Below, piece by piece: positions 1 to 7,661 of a DNA stretch of 16,452 nt (position 1 is its first letter; each line of letters starts with the position of its first letter). This DNA is from Desulfovibrio sp. UBA2564 (GTDB lineage: Bacteria; Desulfobacterota; Desulfovibrionia; Desulfovibrionales; Desulfovibrionaceae): assembly GCA_002340305.1 (NCBI GenBank), contig DDLU01000056.1, forward strand, positions 1-16,452, given 5' to 3'. Position numbers and translations under genes: made by a program. Under the pieces are notes generated by a model. It was given only the letters and a program-made list of their open reading frames with translations, was not told the DNA's origin and did no database searches.

Positions 1-281
1 TCAAGGCATACGACTACCGTATCCTTGATAAAGCAGTTACCGAGATTGTGGATACTGCCCGCAATACCGGAGCTGCTATCGCAGGTCCCATCCCGCTGCC
101 CACACAGATCAGCCGTACTACTATTCAGCGTTCTGTGCACGTAGACAAAAAGTCTCGTGAGCAGTTTGAGATGAGAATCCACAAGCGTCTGCTTGACATT
201 CTTGAACCCACCCAGCAGACCGTTGACGCACTCGGCAAGCTCAGCCTGCCCGCTGGTGTTGACGTTGAAATCAAGCTGTAA
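1..281 (+). CDS. rpsJ: 30S ribosomal protein S10 (5' partial)
   Basis: This is the C-terminal part of ribosomal protein S10, which sits in the head of the 30S subunit and, in well-studied bacteria, also acts as NusE in transcription antitermination with NusB. The frame is open from position 3, starting KAYDYRILDKAV, which matches the S10 family a few residues from its usual start, so only about ten N-terminal residues are missing. The conserved segment GPIPLP and the C-terminal LPAGVDVEIKL are present. The Met at position 48 is internal and not the start. It is the first gene of the S10 block here, and rplC follows 14 bases after its stop. The operon promoter and any L4-type leader lie upstream of the window. 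Confidence 0.97.
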   Translation, partial: KAYDYRILDKAVTEIVDTARNTGAAIAGPIPLPTQISRTTIQRSVHVDKKSREQFEMRIHKRLLDILEPTQQTVDALGKLSLPAGVDVEIKL

Positions 282-295
282 GGGAGGGATTCAAC

Positions 296-928
296 ATGGC
301 AAAAACTATCGGTTTACTCGGTAAAAAACTGGGCATGACCCGCGTCTTCGCAGACGATGGTTCTATCGTGCCCGTCACTGTTCTCGAAGTAGGTCCGTGT
401 CCTGTTATGCAGGTTAAGACCGAAGAGAAGGAAGGCTACAACGCCATCCAGCTCGGCTACGACGCTCTTCCCGAGCGCAAGGTTAATAAACCCGCGAAAG
501 GTCATCAGGAAAAAGCTGGAAAAGGCTACTTCCGCCACCTTCGTGAGTTCCCCCTTGAGTCTGTAGCTGACTACGAACTGGGCCAGGAAATCTCCGTGGA
601 CATCTTTGCCGCAGGTGAAAAGGTAAAAGTTACCGGCACCTCAAAGGGTAAAGGCTTCCAGGGTGTAATGAAGCGCTGGAACTTCGCAGGTTCCCGTGCA
701 TCCCACGGTGCTGAAAAGGTACACCGTTCTCCTGGTTCCATCGGCCACGCTACTTTCCCTGGCAAAGTATTCAAAGGCAAAAAAATGCCCGGTCAGATGG
801 GTAACGAGCGCGTTACTGTTTCCAACATTGAAATCGTAGACGTTCGTACTGACGAAAACGTTCTCGTGGTAAAGGGACAGGTTCCCGGTCCTAAGAACGG
901 TCTCGTTATGATCCGTAAGACCAGCTAG
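296..928 (+). CDS. rplC: 50S ribosomal protein L3
   Basis: L3 binds 23S rRNA early in 50S assembly and reaches toward the peptidyl transferase centre. The 210-residue product has the usual bacterial length. It opens with GLLGKKLGMTRVFADDG and carries the family signature around residues 105-165 (KGKGFQGVMKRW, then SHGAEKVHRSPGSIG), ending with the loop GKKMPGQMGNERV, which approaches the active centre. The ATG at 296 follows the purine-rich ribosome binding site AGGGAGGGA at 281-289. It lies between rpsJ and rplD, 12 bases before the latter, as in nearly all bacterial S10 operons. Nothing in it is unusual. Confidence 0.98.
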   Translation: MAKTIGLLGKKLGMTRVFADDGSIVPVTVLEVGPCPVMQVKTEEKEGYNAIQLGYDALPERKVNKPAKGHQEKAGKGYFRHLREFPLESVADYELGQEISVDIFAAGEKVKVTGTSKGKGFQGVMKRWNFAGSRASHGAEKVHRSPGSIGHATFPGKVFKGKKMPGQMGNERVTVSNIEIVDVRTDENVLVVKGQVPGPKNGLVMIRKTS

Positions 929-940
929 AGGAATTAAAAA

Positions 941-1561
941 ATGGCTACCATTACTATATATGATCAAACTAAAAAGGAAGTCGGGAGCATGGATCTTGCT
1001 CCGGAAGTTTTCGAAGTTCCGGTCAAGCCCGAAATCCTGCACCTCGTAGTACGTTCCCAGCTTGCAGCTAAACGCCAGGGTACTCATGCCACTAAAACTC
1101 GTGGTATGAAACGCGGTGGTGGTGCAAAGCCCTGGCGCCAGAAAGGCACCGGTCGTGCTCGCGCAGGCTCCACACGTTCACCTCTGTGGCGTGGTGGTGG
1201 AACCACTTTCGGTCCCCAGCCCCGTGACTACTCCTTCAAGGTAAATAAAAAGGTCCGCCGTCTGGCTCTCAGAATGGCTCTCACTTCCAGACTTTCCGAA
1301 GAGAAAATGATGGTTGTGAAGAACATCGACCTGCCCGAAATCAAGACTAAGCTCTTCGCAGAAGTTGCTCAAGCTCTCGGTCTCGAAAAAGCCTTGGTCG
1401 TTGTTAAGGACGCAGATAACAAACTCCTCCTTTCTGCGAGGAACATCCCCGGCATTAAGCTTATCACTGCCGATCAGCTGAATGTTTATGACATTCTTAA
1501 AGCTCGTCAGCTGGTAATGCTTGAGAACGCAGCACAGGATCTGCAGGAGAGGTTAAAATAG
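941..1561 (+). CDS. rplD: 50S ribosomal protein L4
   Basis: L4 lines the constriction of the 50S exit tunnel. In Escherichia coli it also represses its own operon through the S10 leader; whether it does so here cannot be seen because the leader is outside the window. The 206-residue protein shows the long basic tunnel loop at about residues 48-95 (TRGMKRGGGAKPWRQKGTGR, then SPLWRGGGTTFGP), followed by the globular part with the conserved VRRLALRMALTSR. The C-terminal Rossmann-like half ends in VYDILKARQLVMLENA, the usual L4 ending. The stop at 1559-1561 is two bases from the rplW start, so the two are likely translationally coupled. Confidence 0.98.
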   Translation: MATITIYDQTKKEVGSMDLAPEVFEVPVKPEILHLVVRSQLAAKRQGTHATKTRGMKRGGGAKPWRQKGTGRARAGSTRSPLWRGGGTTFGPQPRDYSFKVNKKVRRLALRMALTSRLSEEKMMVVKNIDLPEIKTKLFAEVAQALGLEKALVVVKDADNKLLLSARNIPGIKLITADQLNVYDILKARQLVMLENAAQDLQERLK

Positions 1562-1563
1562 TC

Positions 1564-1854
1564 ATGGACTATACTCAGATTCTTATCAAACCGGTAATTT
1601 CGGAAAAGGCTACTGACATCAAGGAAGCAGCCAATCAGGTTGCCTTCTACGTGCTGCCTTCTGCCAACAAGACCGAAGTCAAAAAAGCTGTTGAATCCGC
1701 TTTTGACGTTAAGGTTGACTCCGTACGTATCGTACGCAAAAGACCTGGTCTTCGCAGAAAGTTCGGCCGTGTTGTCGGCAAATTGTCCGGCTACAAGAAA
1801 GCTTACGTTAAGCTTTCCGAAGGCGAAAAAATCGAATTCTTCGAAGGAGTCTAA
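1564..1854 (+). CDS. rplW: 50S ribosomal protein L23
   Basis: L23 lies at the exit of the peptide tunnel, where it is the docking site for trigger factor and the signal recognition particle. The 96-residue protein has the family opening (IKPVISEKATD at residues 8-18) and the basic hairpin VRIVRKRPGLRRKFGRVVGK that contacts 23S rRNA. The ATG at 1564 is two bases after the rplD stop, and its ribosome binding site AGGAGAGG (1545-1552) is inside the rplD coding end. It is followed after three bases by rplB. Length and order are standard. Confidence 0.98.
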   Translation: MDYTQILIKPVISEKATDIKEAANQVAFYVLPSANKTEVKKAVESAFDVKVDSVRIVRKRPGLRRKFGRVVGKLSGYKKAYVKLSEGEKIEFFEGV

Positions 1855-1857
1855 GAG

Positions 1858-2688
1858 ATGGCTACTCGTAAACTGAAGCCGACCTCCCCCGGTCGCCGGT
1901 TCCAGACTATCTCCACCTTTGAGGAGATTACCAAGTCTACTCCGGAAAAGTCCCTTACTAAGGGGCTGACCAAGAAGGCCGGTAGAAACAATAACGGCCG
2001 GGTTACTTCCCGTCGTCGTGGCGGTGGCGTTAAACGTCTTTACCGTGTCATCGACTTCAAACGTAACAAAGTAGAAGTACCCGCAACTGTTGCTTCAATC
2101 GAATATGATCCCAACAGGTCTGCTCGCATCGCTCTGCTGCACTACGCAGACGGTGAAAAGCGCTACATCCTTTGTCCTGTAGGACTGAACAAGGGTGATA
2201 AAATTCTCGCTGGTGAGAAAGCCGACATCAAACCCGGTAACGCTCTCCTGCTGAAGAATATTCCTGTTGGTACTATCGTTCACAATATTGAATTGTATCC
2301 CGGAAAGGGCGGTCAGTTCTGCCGCGCTGCCGGTACCTACGCACAGCTCATCGCAAAAGAAGGCAAATATGCTCTTCTGCGTATGCCTTCCGGTGAAGTC
2401 CGTAAGGTTCTCGCAACTTGTTGCGCTACTGTAGGTCAGGTTGGTAACATCCACCATGAGAACATTACTCTGGGTAAAGCCGGCCGTAACCGCTGGCTTG
2501 GTCGCAGACCTAAAGTTCGTGGTGTTGCAATGAACCCGATCGACCACCCCCTCGGTGGTGGTGAAGGCCGCAGCTCCGGTGGTAGACACCCCGTTTCTCC
2601 TTGGGGTATGCCTGCTAAGGGATACAAAACCCGCAGTAAGAAGAAACCTTCTTCCAAGCTCATCGTTAAACGCCGCGGGCAGAGGTAG
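1858..2688 (+). CDS. rplB: 50S ribosomal protein L2
   Basis: L2 is needed for subunit association and for the structure around the peptidyl transferase centre. The 276-residue product carries the OB-fold and SH3-like domains, with the basic GRNNNGRVTSRRRGGG near residues 42-57 and the signature MNPIDHPLGGGEGRSSGGRH near residues 225-244. The histidine in DHP (residue 230) corresponds to the highly conserved His229 of mature E. coli L2. The next variable position is Leu where E. coli has His. It ends in the basic tail KLIVKRRGQR. It lies between rplW and rpsS with short gaps, and GAAGGAG at 1842-1848 is the ribosome binding site. Confidence 0.98.
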   Translation: MATRKLKPTSPGRRFQTISTFEEITKSTPEKSLTKGLTKKAGRNNNGRVTSRRRGGGVKRLYRVIDFKRNKVEVPATVASIEYDPNRSARIALLHYADGEKRYILCPVGLNKGDKILAGEKADIKPGNALLLKNIPVGTIVHNIELYPGKGGQFCRAAGTYAQLIAKEGKYALLRMPSGEVRKVLATCCATVGQVGNIHHENITLGKAGRNRWLGRRPKVRGVAMNPIDHPLGGGEGRSSGGRHPVSPWGMPAKGYKTRSKKKPSSKLIVKRRGQR

Positions 2689-2697
2689 GAGACTGTA

Positions 2698-2979
2698 ATG
2701 CCAAGATCACTGAAAAAAGGCCCGTTTATTGACGATCATCTGCTTAAAAAGGTCGTAAAAGCTCAGGAATCAGGCGACCGCAAGGTCATCCAGACCTGGT
2801 CCCGCCGCTCCACTATCATCCCTGAGATGGTAGGTCTGACCTTCGCAGTACATAATGGCCGCAAGTTTATCCCTGTCTTCGTGACCGAAAACATGGTAGG
2901 ACATAAGCTGGGCGAATTCTCCCCCACCCGTACCTACTACGGCCACGCTGCTGACAAGAAAAGCAAGGCCAAACGCTAG
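2698..2979 (+). CDS. rpsS: 30S ribosomal protein S19
   Basis: S19 sits in the head of the 30S subunit next to S13 and contacts the A-site region and the intersubunit bridge. The 93-residue protein begins MPRSLKKGPFIDDHLLKKV, and the family signature HNGRKFIPVFVTENMVGHKL is at about residues 52-71, followed by LGEFSPTRTYYGHAADKK. Length and sequence are typical for bacteria. The start at 2698 follows the site TAGGAGA at 2685-2691, which overlaps the rplB stop, so rplB and rpsS are probably coupled. rplV follows 13 bases later. Confidence 0.98.
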   Translation: MPRSLKKGPFIDDHLLKKVVKAQESGDRKVIQTWSRRSTIIPEMVGLTFAVHNGRKFIPVFVTENMVGHKLGEFSPTRTYYGHAADKKSKAKR

Positions 2980-2992
2980 AAGGTGTTGAGCA

Positions 2993-3325
2993 ATGGAAGC
3001 AAGAGCTATTGCAAAATATATGCGCATTTCTCCTAGGAAAGTGCGCTTGGTAGCGGAAAACATCAAGGGAAAGCCGGTTGAGGAAGCCCTCAACATTCTG
3101 AAGTTCACACCCAAAAAAGGTGCTGAAATGCTCAGTAAGGTGCTTTACTCTGCAGTGGCTAACGCCGAGCAGATTCCCGGAGTGGATGTTGACTCTCTCT
3201 GCGTAGACATCGTCAAGGTTGACGAAGGTCCTACCTGGAAGAGAATTCAGCCCAGGGCTATGGGTCGTGCGTACCGCATTCGCAAGCGCACCAGCCATAT
3301 AACCGTCGTAGTTAAAGAAATGTAG
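2993..3325 (+). CDS. rplV: 50S ribosomal protein L22
   Basis: L22 binds all six domains of 23S rRNA, and its beta hairpin lines the exit tunnel opposite L4. The 110-residue protein has the helical opening (AKYMRISPRKVRLVAENIKG) and the tunnel hairpin near residues 80-102, with GPTWKRIQPRAMGRAYRIRK, ending SHITVVVKEM. The start ATG at 2993 has the modest site AAGGTG at 2980-2985. It is placed between rpsS and rpsC as in all standard S10 operons, and there is nothing unusual in its sequence. Confidence 0.98.
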   Translation: MEARAIAKYMRISPRKVRLVAENIKGKPVEEALNILKFTPKKGAEMLSKVLYSAVANAEQIPGVDVDSLCVDIVKVDEGPTWKRIQPRAMGRAYRIRKRTSHITVVVKEM

Positions 3326-3334
3326 GGTAGTGTC

Positions 3335-3976
3335 ATGGGTCAGAAAGTACATCCATACGGTTTCAGACTTGGATACACCAAGAACTGGCTTTCCAGATGG
3401 TTCTCCAGTAAGGACTATCCCGCTTTCGTCTACGAAGACGACAGCATTCGTAAATATGTAAAAGAGAAGATCTTTCACGCAGGTGTCTCCAAAATTGAGA
3501 TTGAGCGTGCCGGCGGCAAAATCCGTCTGATCATCCACACTGCTCGTCCCGGTATTGTTATCGGTCGTAAAGGTGTAGAGATCGAAAAGCTCCGTGAAGA
3601 TCTTCGTAGAAAATTCAATAAAGAATTCGCTCTCGAAGTAAACGAAATTCGCCGTCCCGAAACCGACGCGCAGCTCGTTGCTGAGAATATTGCTCAGCAG
3701 CTTGAGCGCCGTGTGGCTTTCCGTCGCGCTATGAAGCGTATTGTGGGCCTCGCTCGCAAGTTCGGCGCAGAGGGTATTAAAGTGGCATGTGCCGGTCGTC
3801 TTGCCGGTGCTGAAATCGCACGTACCGAATGGTACCGCGATGGCCGTGTACCCCTTCAGACTCTCAGAGCTGACATCGACTACGGTGTAGCTAGAGCTAA
3901 CACCACCTACGGTGTCATCGGCATCAAGGTCTGGATCTTCAAAGGTGAAATTCTCGACCACGAGGTGGAACAGTAA
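3335..3976 (+). CDS. rpsC: 30S ribosomal protein S3
   Basis: S3 is in the 30S head at the mRNA entry channel and, with S4 and S5, forms the ribosomal mRNA helicase. The 213-residue product starts MGQKVHPYGFRLGYTKNW and holds a KH domain, with its GxxG loop in GIVIGRKGVEIEKL at about residues 73-86. The C-terminal domain contains the family signature GLARKFGAEGIKVACAGRL followed by GAEIARTEWYRDGRVPLQTL. Its stop shares one base with the rplP start (TAATG at 3974-3978), implying termination-reinitiation coupling. The length is a little shorter than E. coli S3 (233), which is common. Confidence 0.98.
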   Translation: MGQKVHPYGFRLGYTKNWLSRWFSSKDYPAFVYEDDSIRKYVKEKIFHAGVSKIEIERAGGKIRLIIHTARPGIVIGRKGVEIEKLREDLRRKFNKEFALEVNEIRRPETDAQLVAENIAQQLERRVAFRRAMKRIVGLARKFGAEGIKVACAGRLAGAEIARTEWYRDGRVPLQTLRADIDYGVARANTTYGVIGIKVWIFKGEILDHEVEQ

Positions 3977-4389
3977 TGCTATCACCTAAGAAAGTTAAAT
4001 TCCGTAAGCGTCAGAAGGGTCGCCTGAAAGGTAAAGCTCAGCGCGGTTCTAGCATCGCTTTCGGCGATATCGCTATTAAGACTCTGGAACACGGAAAACT
4101 TACCAACAACCAGATTGAAGCAGCTCGTGTCGCTATCATGCGTCACATCAAGCGTGGCGGTCAGGTATGGATCAGGGTTTTCCCCGACATGCCTATTACT
4201 GCTAAGCCTGCTGAAGTCAGACAGGGTAAGGGTAAAGGTTCCCCGGTTGGTTGGGTTGCCCCGGTTAAACCCGGTCGCATTCTCTACGAAGTGAAGGGTG
4301 TTGATATTGAACTGGCCAAAGAAGCTTTGGTCCGTGCATCCCACAAACTTCCTGTTAAAACTACCATCGTAGTCAAGGAGGGATTGTAA
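3976..4389 (+). CDS. rplP: 50S ribosomal protein L16
   Basis: L16 lies in the 50S at the base of the central protuberance and helps to position A-site tRNA; it joins late in assembly. The 137-residue protein begins MLSPKKVKFRKRQKGRLKGK and contains the family motifs RGGQVWIRVFPDMP and GKGKGSPVGWVAPVKPGRI. Its ATG overlaps the rpsC stop by one base, and the ribosome binding site GAGGTGG (3962-3968) is inside rpsC. rpmC follows one base after its stop, with its own AAGGAGGG site inside the rplP end. All features are standard. Confidence 0.98.
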   Translation: MLSPKKVKFRKRQKGRLKGKAQRGSSIAFGDIAIKTLEHGKLTNNQIEAARVAIMRHIKRGGQVWIRVFPDMPITAKPAEVRQGKGKGSPVGWVAPVKPGRILYEVKGVDIELAKEALVRASHKLPVKTTIVVKEGL

Positions 4390-4390
4390 A

Positions 4391-4585
4391 ATGAAAGCCA
4401 AAGAACTTCGTGAACTCGACAACGCTGCTCTGAATGAGAAGCTTGCAGAAGCCCGTCAGGAGCTTTTCAACCTTCGTTTCCAGCATGCTACTGCACAGCT
4501 GGAAAACACCCAGAGACTGTCCGATGTAAAAAAAGACATCGCAAAGATCCTCACCGTGCAGCGTGAAAAGGAACTGGGAGCATAA
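4391..4585 (+). CDS. rpmC: 50S ribosomal protein L29
   Basis: L29 is a small two-helix protein near the tunnel exit of the 50S subunit, next to L23. The 64-residue product shows the expected antiparallel coiled coil: KAKELRELDNAALNEKLAEA, then ELFNLRFQHATAQLENTQRL, and the tail VKKDIAKILTVQREKE. The strong ribosome binding site AAGGAGGG at 4376-4383 lies just upstream, overlapping the end of rplP. It is placed between rplP and rpsQ as usual. Confidence 0.97.
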   Translation: MKAKELRELDNAALNEKLAEARQELFNLRFQHATAQLENTQRLSDVKKDIAKILTVQREKELGA

Positions 4586-4588
4586 GCC

Positions 4589-4855
4589 ATGGCAGAGCTT
4601 AATCTGAAAGGAAACAGGCGCGTGCTGACTGGCGTGGTTGTCTCTGACAAGTCCGACAAAACCATTGTTGTACGTTGTGAGACCCTCGTTAAGCACCCCC
4701 TGTATAAAAAATACATCCGTCGCCACACCAAATTCATGGCACATGATCCGTCCAATGAGTGCGGTATCGGCGATAAGGTGCAGATTGTTGAATTCCGCCC
4801 CCTCAGCCGACGCAAAAGGTGGCATCTCGATAAAATTCTGGAAAAAGCAGTTTAG
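4589..4855 (+). CDS. rpsQ: 30S ribosomal protein S17
   Basis: S17 is a primary 16S rRNA binder of the 5' domain with an OB fold. The 88-residue protein reads NRRVLTGVVVSDKSDKTIVV, then KHPLYKKYIRRHTKFMAHDP, and contains the family signature GDKVQIVEFRPLSRRKRW near residues 61-78. It is the last gene of the classical S10 operon. The next gene, rplN, starts 11 bases after its stop with no terminator or visible promoter between, so the S10 and spc blocks appear to be one transcription unit here. Confidence 0.98.
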   Translation: MAELNLKGNRRVLTGVVVSDKSDKTIVVRCETLVKHPLYKKYIRRHTKFMAHDPSNECGIGDKVQIVEFRPLSRRKRWHLDKILEKAV

Positions 4856-4866
4856 GGGTATTAGCT

Positions 4867-5235
4867 ATGATTCAGGTAGAATCTAAACTTGACGTAGCAG
4901 ATAACTCTGGTGCCAAAAAAGTATCCTGCATCAAGGTACTTGGCGGTTCCAAGAGACGCTACGCCAGTGTCGGAGACATTATTGTGGTTTCCGTTAAGGA
5001 AGCGATGCCCCATTCCAAAGTGAAGAAGGGCGCTGTGATGAAAGCTGTCGTTGTTCGTACCAAGAAAGAAATTGGTCGTCCTGACGGTTCTTACATCAAG
5101 TTCGACAATAACTCTGCCGTTCTTCTGAACAACTCCATGGACCCGGTAGGGACCCGTATTTTCGGGCCCGTAGCAAGAGAACTTCGAGGCGCAGGCTTCA
5201 TGAAGATCGTTTCTCTCGCTCCCGAGGTTCTGTAA
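4867..5235 (+). CDS. rplN: 50S ribosomal protein L14
   Basis: L14 lies on the 50S interface, forms bridge B8 with 16S rRNA and is the docking site of the silencing factor RsfS. The 122-residue product is exactly the usual bacterial length, begins MIQVESKLDVADNSGAKKVS, and contains the motif GSKRRYASVGDIIVVSVKEA and the C-terminal FGPVARELRGAGFMKIVSLA. The ribosome binding site is TAGGGG at 4853-4858, overlapping the rpsQ stop. It is the first gene of the spc block. Confidence 0.98.
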   Translation: MIQVESKLDVADNSGAKKVSCIKVLGGSKRRYASVGDIIVVSVKEAMPHSKVKKGAVMKAVVVRTKKEIGRPDGSYIKFDNNSAVLLNNSMDPVGTRIFGPVARELRGAGFMKIVSLAPEVL

Positions 5236-5260
5236 ACCTTATCATAGAAAGGTAAACGGC

Positions 5261-5578
5261 ATGAACAAGATACATGTTGATGACAAAGTAATGGTCATCG
5301 CCGGCAAGGATAAGGGGAAGATCGGTAAGGTCCTCAAGATCAACCGCAAGAAGGACACTGTCCTCGTAGAGCAGGTTAACATGGTTTCCAGGCACACCAA
5401 GCCGAATCCCTATGCTAACCAGCCCGGTGGAATCGTTGAGAAAGAAGCCCCTTTTCACATCTCCAACATTCAGGTTGTGTGCCCTGCTTGCACAAAAGCA
5501 ACCCGCGTTGGCGTACGTGAGACCGAAGACGGAAAGAACATCCGTTTTTGTAAAAAATGTAACGAAATCATCGACTAG
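5261..5578 (+). CDS. rplX: 50S ribosomal protein L24, zinc-ribbon form
   Basis: L24 initiates 50S assembly on the 5' domain of 23S rRNA. The 105-residue protein begins with the KOW-type SH3 segment (KIHVDDKVMVIAGKDKGKIG, residues 3-22) and the motif VNMVSRHTKPNP. The C-terminal part has two Cys pairs, Cys74/Cys77 (VCPAC) and Cys97/Cys100 (FCKKC), which would form a zinc ribbon. E. coli L24 lacks these pairs, while many other bacteria keep them. It is 25 bases downstream of rplN, with the site GAAAGG before the ATG. Confidence 0.98.
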   Translation: MNKIHVDDKVMVIAGKDKGKIGKVLKINRKKDTVLVEQVNMVSRHTKPNPYANQPGGIVEKEAPFHISNIQVVCPACTKATRVGVRETEDGKNIRFCKKCNEIID

Positions 5579-5587
5579 GGTTTTGCG

Positions 5588-6127
5588 ATGACACGTCTCG
5601 AAAAAATATATACGGACAAGGTCGCCCCGGCTCTGAATAAGGAGTTCGGGTACAAGAGCTCGATGGAGATTCCCGGTATTAAGGCAATCTCTCTTAACAT
5701 CGGACTCGGTGAAGCAAGCCAGAACGCTAAGCTCATCGACGGTGCTGTTGCTGAATTGACCGCCATTGCCGGTCAGAAAGCAGTCGTCACCAGAGCGAAA
5801 AAGTCAATTGCAGCTTTTAAGCTGCGCGAAGGAATGCCTGTAGGTTCCCGTGTAACTCTTCGTAGAGATATGATGTGGGACTTCTTGGACAAGCTGATCA
5901 GCTTTGCACTTCCTCGTGTACGCGACTTCCGCGGTATTCCTGACAAAGGCTTCGATGGACGCGGCAACTTCACCCTCGGAATCAAGGAACTGACTATCTT
6001 TCCTGAGATTCAGCTCGATAAAATCGAGATCACCAAAGGGATGAACGTGACTATCGTCACCTCCGCTAAAACTGATAAAGAAGGCAAGATGCTCCTCGAG
6101 CTTCTTGGTATGCCCTTCAAGAAATAG
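5588..6127 (+). CDS. rplE: 50S ribosomal protein L5
   Basis: L5 binds 5S rRNA with L18 and forms part of the central protuberance, touching P-site tRNA and S13. The 179-residue product has the usual length. It contains the family signature MEIPGIKAISLNIGLGEASQ near residues 27-46, the segment KKSIAAFKLREGMPVGSRVT and the C-terminal FPEIQLDKIEITKGMNVTIV. In E. coli, S8 represses the spc operon by binding near the start of this gene. I could not recognise an equivalent helix here. rpsN follows after 12 bases. Confidence 0.98.
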   Translation: MTRLEKIYTDKVAPALNKEFGYKSSMEIPGIKAISLNIGLGEASQNAKLIDGAVAELTAIAGQKAVVTRAKKSIAAFKLREGMPVGSRVTLRRDMMWDFLDKLISFALPRVRDFRGIPDKGFDGRGNFTLGIKELTIFPEIQLDKIEITKGMNVTIVTSAKTDKEGKMLLELLGMPFKK

Positions 6128-6139
6128 GAGGATATCGTT

Positions 6140-6325
6140 TTGGCCAGGACAGCTTTAAAAGTTAAGGCGAAACGTAAGCCTAAGTTCAAAGTGCGCGAAT
6201 ATAACAGATGCCCCATCTGCGGTCGTCCTCGTGCATTCCTGCGCAAATACGGTATCTGCCGTATCTGCTTCAGGGAAAAGGCCCTTGCGGGTGAACTTCC
6301 CGGCGTGCGTAAAGCCAGCTGGTAA
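6140..6325 (+). CDS. rpsN: 30S ribosomal protein S14, zinc-binding type (type Z)
   Basis: S14 sits in the 30S head beside S3 and S10. The 61-residue protein is the short zinc-binding form. Cys24 and Cys27 (NRCPICGRPR) and Cys40 and Cys43 (GICRICFRE) make the expected C-x2-C-x12-C-x2-C ribbon, and the end is LAGELPGVRKASW. It starts with TTG at 6140, supported by an optimal ribosome binding site AGGAGGA at 6127-6133. No in-frame ATG lies upstream after the rplE stop, and a later start would cut the basic N-terminus. It is located between rplE and rpsH as expected. Confidence 0.97.
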   Translation: MARTALKVKAKRKPKFKVREYNRCPICGRPRAFLRKYGICRICFREKALAGELPGVRKASW

Positions 6326-6340
6326 TATAAGGAGTTTAAA

Positions 6341-6724
6341 ATGCCTGTTGTCGATCCTATCGCCGATATGCTGACCCGCATTCGCAATGCTCACGGTGCT
6401 TACCACAAGACCGTGACCATTCCCGGGTCCAAGATCAAAACAGCTATCGCCGGGATTCTTAAGGAAGAAGGTTATATCACTGACTTCACAGCTGAAGACA
6501 ATGAAATTAACGTGACCCTTAAGTATGTTGATGGAAAAGCCCTCATTAGTGGCATGAAGAAAATCAGCACCCCCGGTCGTCGCAAGTTTGTAGGCGTTGA
6601 AGATATTCCCTCAGTCCTCAACGGACTTGGGATTTGCATACTTTCCACCTCAAAGGGCGTAGTTGACGGCGTTAAAGCTAAAGAGCTTAACGTTGGCGGC
6701 GAACTCTTGTGCGAAATCTGGTAG
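6341..6724 (+). CDS. rpsH: 30S ribosomal protein S8
   Basis: S8 is a primary binder of the central domain of 16S rRNA and, in E. coli, the translational repressor of the spc operon. The 127-residue product opens with DPIADMLTRIRNAHGAYHKT. It contains the GRRKFVGVEDIPSVLNGLGI region and the family C-terminal motif ILSTSKGVVDGVKAKELNVG, ending GELLCEIW. The ATG follows ATAAGGAG at 6326-6333. Length and position are standard. Confidence 0.98.
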   Translation: MPVVDPIADMLTRIRNAHGAYHKTVTIPGSKIKTAIAGILKEEGYITDFTAEDNEINVTLKYVDGKALISGMKKISTPGRRKFVGVEDIPSVLNGLGICILSTSKGVVDGVKAKELNVGGELLCEIW

Positions 6725-6736
6725 AGAGGTTTTAAT

Positions 6737-7273
6737 ATGTCCAGGATTGGAAAAAAACCTGTTGAAATACCTTCCGGAGTGGAAGTAACTGTTGGTGCTG
6801 ATGTGGTTTCCGTAAAGGGCCCCAAAGGCACCATCACCACCCCGGTACACCCCATGGTCAGCTTCACCGTTGCTGATAATGTGGTCGAGGTGAAGAGGTC
6901 TGGCGATTCCCGTCAGGAACGTGCTCAGCACGGCCTGCACCGTTCCCTGCTTGCCAACTGCATTGAAGGAGTCTCCAAAGGCTTCTCCAAGACTTTGGAA
7001 GTAGTCGGTGTCGGTTACAAGGTTAACGTACAGGGTAAAAACATCGTTCTGAACGTCGGTTTCTCCCACCCCGTTAACTATGAACTGCCTGCTGGAATCG
7101 AAGCTAGCGCAGAAGGCAACACCAAGCTCACCATCAGCGGCGTAGATAAGCAGTTGGTTGGTGAAGTTGCAGCGCAGCTTCGTCGTGTACGTCCGCCTGA
7201 GCCTTATAAAGGCAAAGGCATCAAGTACATTGATGAACAGATCAGACGTAAAGCCGGTAAGTCCGGTAAATAG
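6737..7273 (+). CDS. rplF: 50S ribosomal protein L6
   Basis: L6 is near the sarcin-ricin loop and the factor-binding site of the 50S subunit. The 178-residue protein has the two related alpha/beta domains of the family. The first opens MSRIGKKPVEIPSGVEV, and the second has LEVVGVGYKVNVQGKNIVLN and the signature around QLRRVRPPEPYKGKGIKYID near residues 147-166. Its ribosome binding site GAGAGG (6724-6729) touches the rpsH stop. rplR starts 12 bases after its stop. Confidence 0.98.
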   Translation: MSRIGKKPVEIPSGVEVTVGADVVSVKGPKGTITTPVHPMVSFTVADNVVEVKRSGDSRQERAQHGLHRSLLANCIEGVSKGFSKTLEVVGVGYKVNVQGKNIVLNVGFSHPVNYELPAGIEASAEGNTKLTISGVDKQLVGEVAAQLRRVRPPEPYKGKGIKYIDEQIRRKAGKSGK

Positions 7274-7285
7274 TAGGGTAAAGCC

Positions 7286-7645
7286 ATGAAAATGACTAAA
7301 GAACAGGCAAGACAGCGTAAAAAGATCCGCATCCGCAAAAAAATCAGCGGTACTGCAGCTCGTCCGCGTCTTGTTGTATTCCGTTCAAATAAGCACATCT
7401 ACGCTCAGCTCGTAGATGATCTGATTGGCAAAACCGTGACCGCATCATCTTCCAAAGCGCTCGCTAAAGATGGTGAAGCTCTCAAGCTCACCTGCGAGAC
7501 TGCAGCTAAAGTCGGTAAAGACATTGCTGCTAAGGCCAAGGAGCTTAAGATCGAAACAGTTGTTTTCGACCGTAGCGGTTATATCTATCACGGCAGGGTT
7601 AAGGCCCTGGCAGACGGCGCTCGTGAGGGTGGCCTGAAATTCTAA
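7286..7645 (+). CDS. rplR: 50S ribosomal protein L18
   Basis: L18 binds 5S rRNA together with L5 and places it in the central protuberance. The 119-residue protein has the basic N-terminus RQRKKIRIRKKISGTAARPR, the strand LVVFRSNKHIYAQLVDD, and the C-terminal VVFDRSGYIYHGRVKALADG followed by AREGGLKF, all typical. The ATG at 7286 is placed seven bases after AGTAGGG. A second in-frame ATG at 7292 (Met3) cannot be fully excluded as the start. Confidence 0.98.
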   Translation: MKMTKEQARQRKKIRIRKKISGTAARPRLVVFRSNKHIYAQLVDDLIGKTVTASSSKALAKDGEALKLTCETAAKVGKDIAAKAKELKIETVVFDRSGYIYHGRVKALADGAREGGLKF

Positions 7646-7661
7646 ACTTATGGGAATATCC

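Noticed and set aside
2867..3985. Long open frame on the minus strand (372 codons) across rpsS, rplV and rpsC
   Set aside because: It is antisense to three certain ribosomal genes, and its translation resembles no family I recognise. Strong codon bias in ribosomal genes leaves few stop codons on the opposite strand. The same applies to the minus-strand frames at 8114-9052 and 12859-13779.
5579..5620. S8 repressor site near the start of rplE, as in E. coli
   Set aside because: I could not find the characteristic bulged helix resembling the S8 site of 16S rRNA around the rplE start.
7650..7661. Upstream ATG as the start of rpsE
   Set aside because: It would add four residues (MGIS), but it lacks a ribosome binding site. 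GGGA at 7652-7655 fits the ATG at 7662, and the shorter product matches the usual S5 N-terminus. It remains possible.
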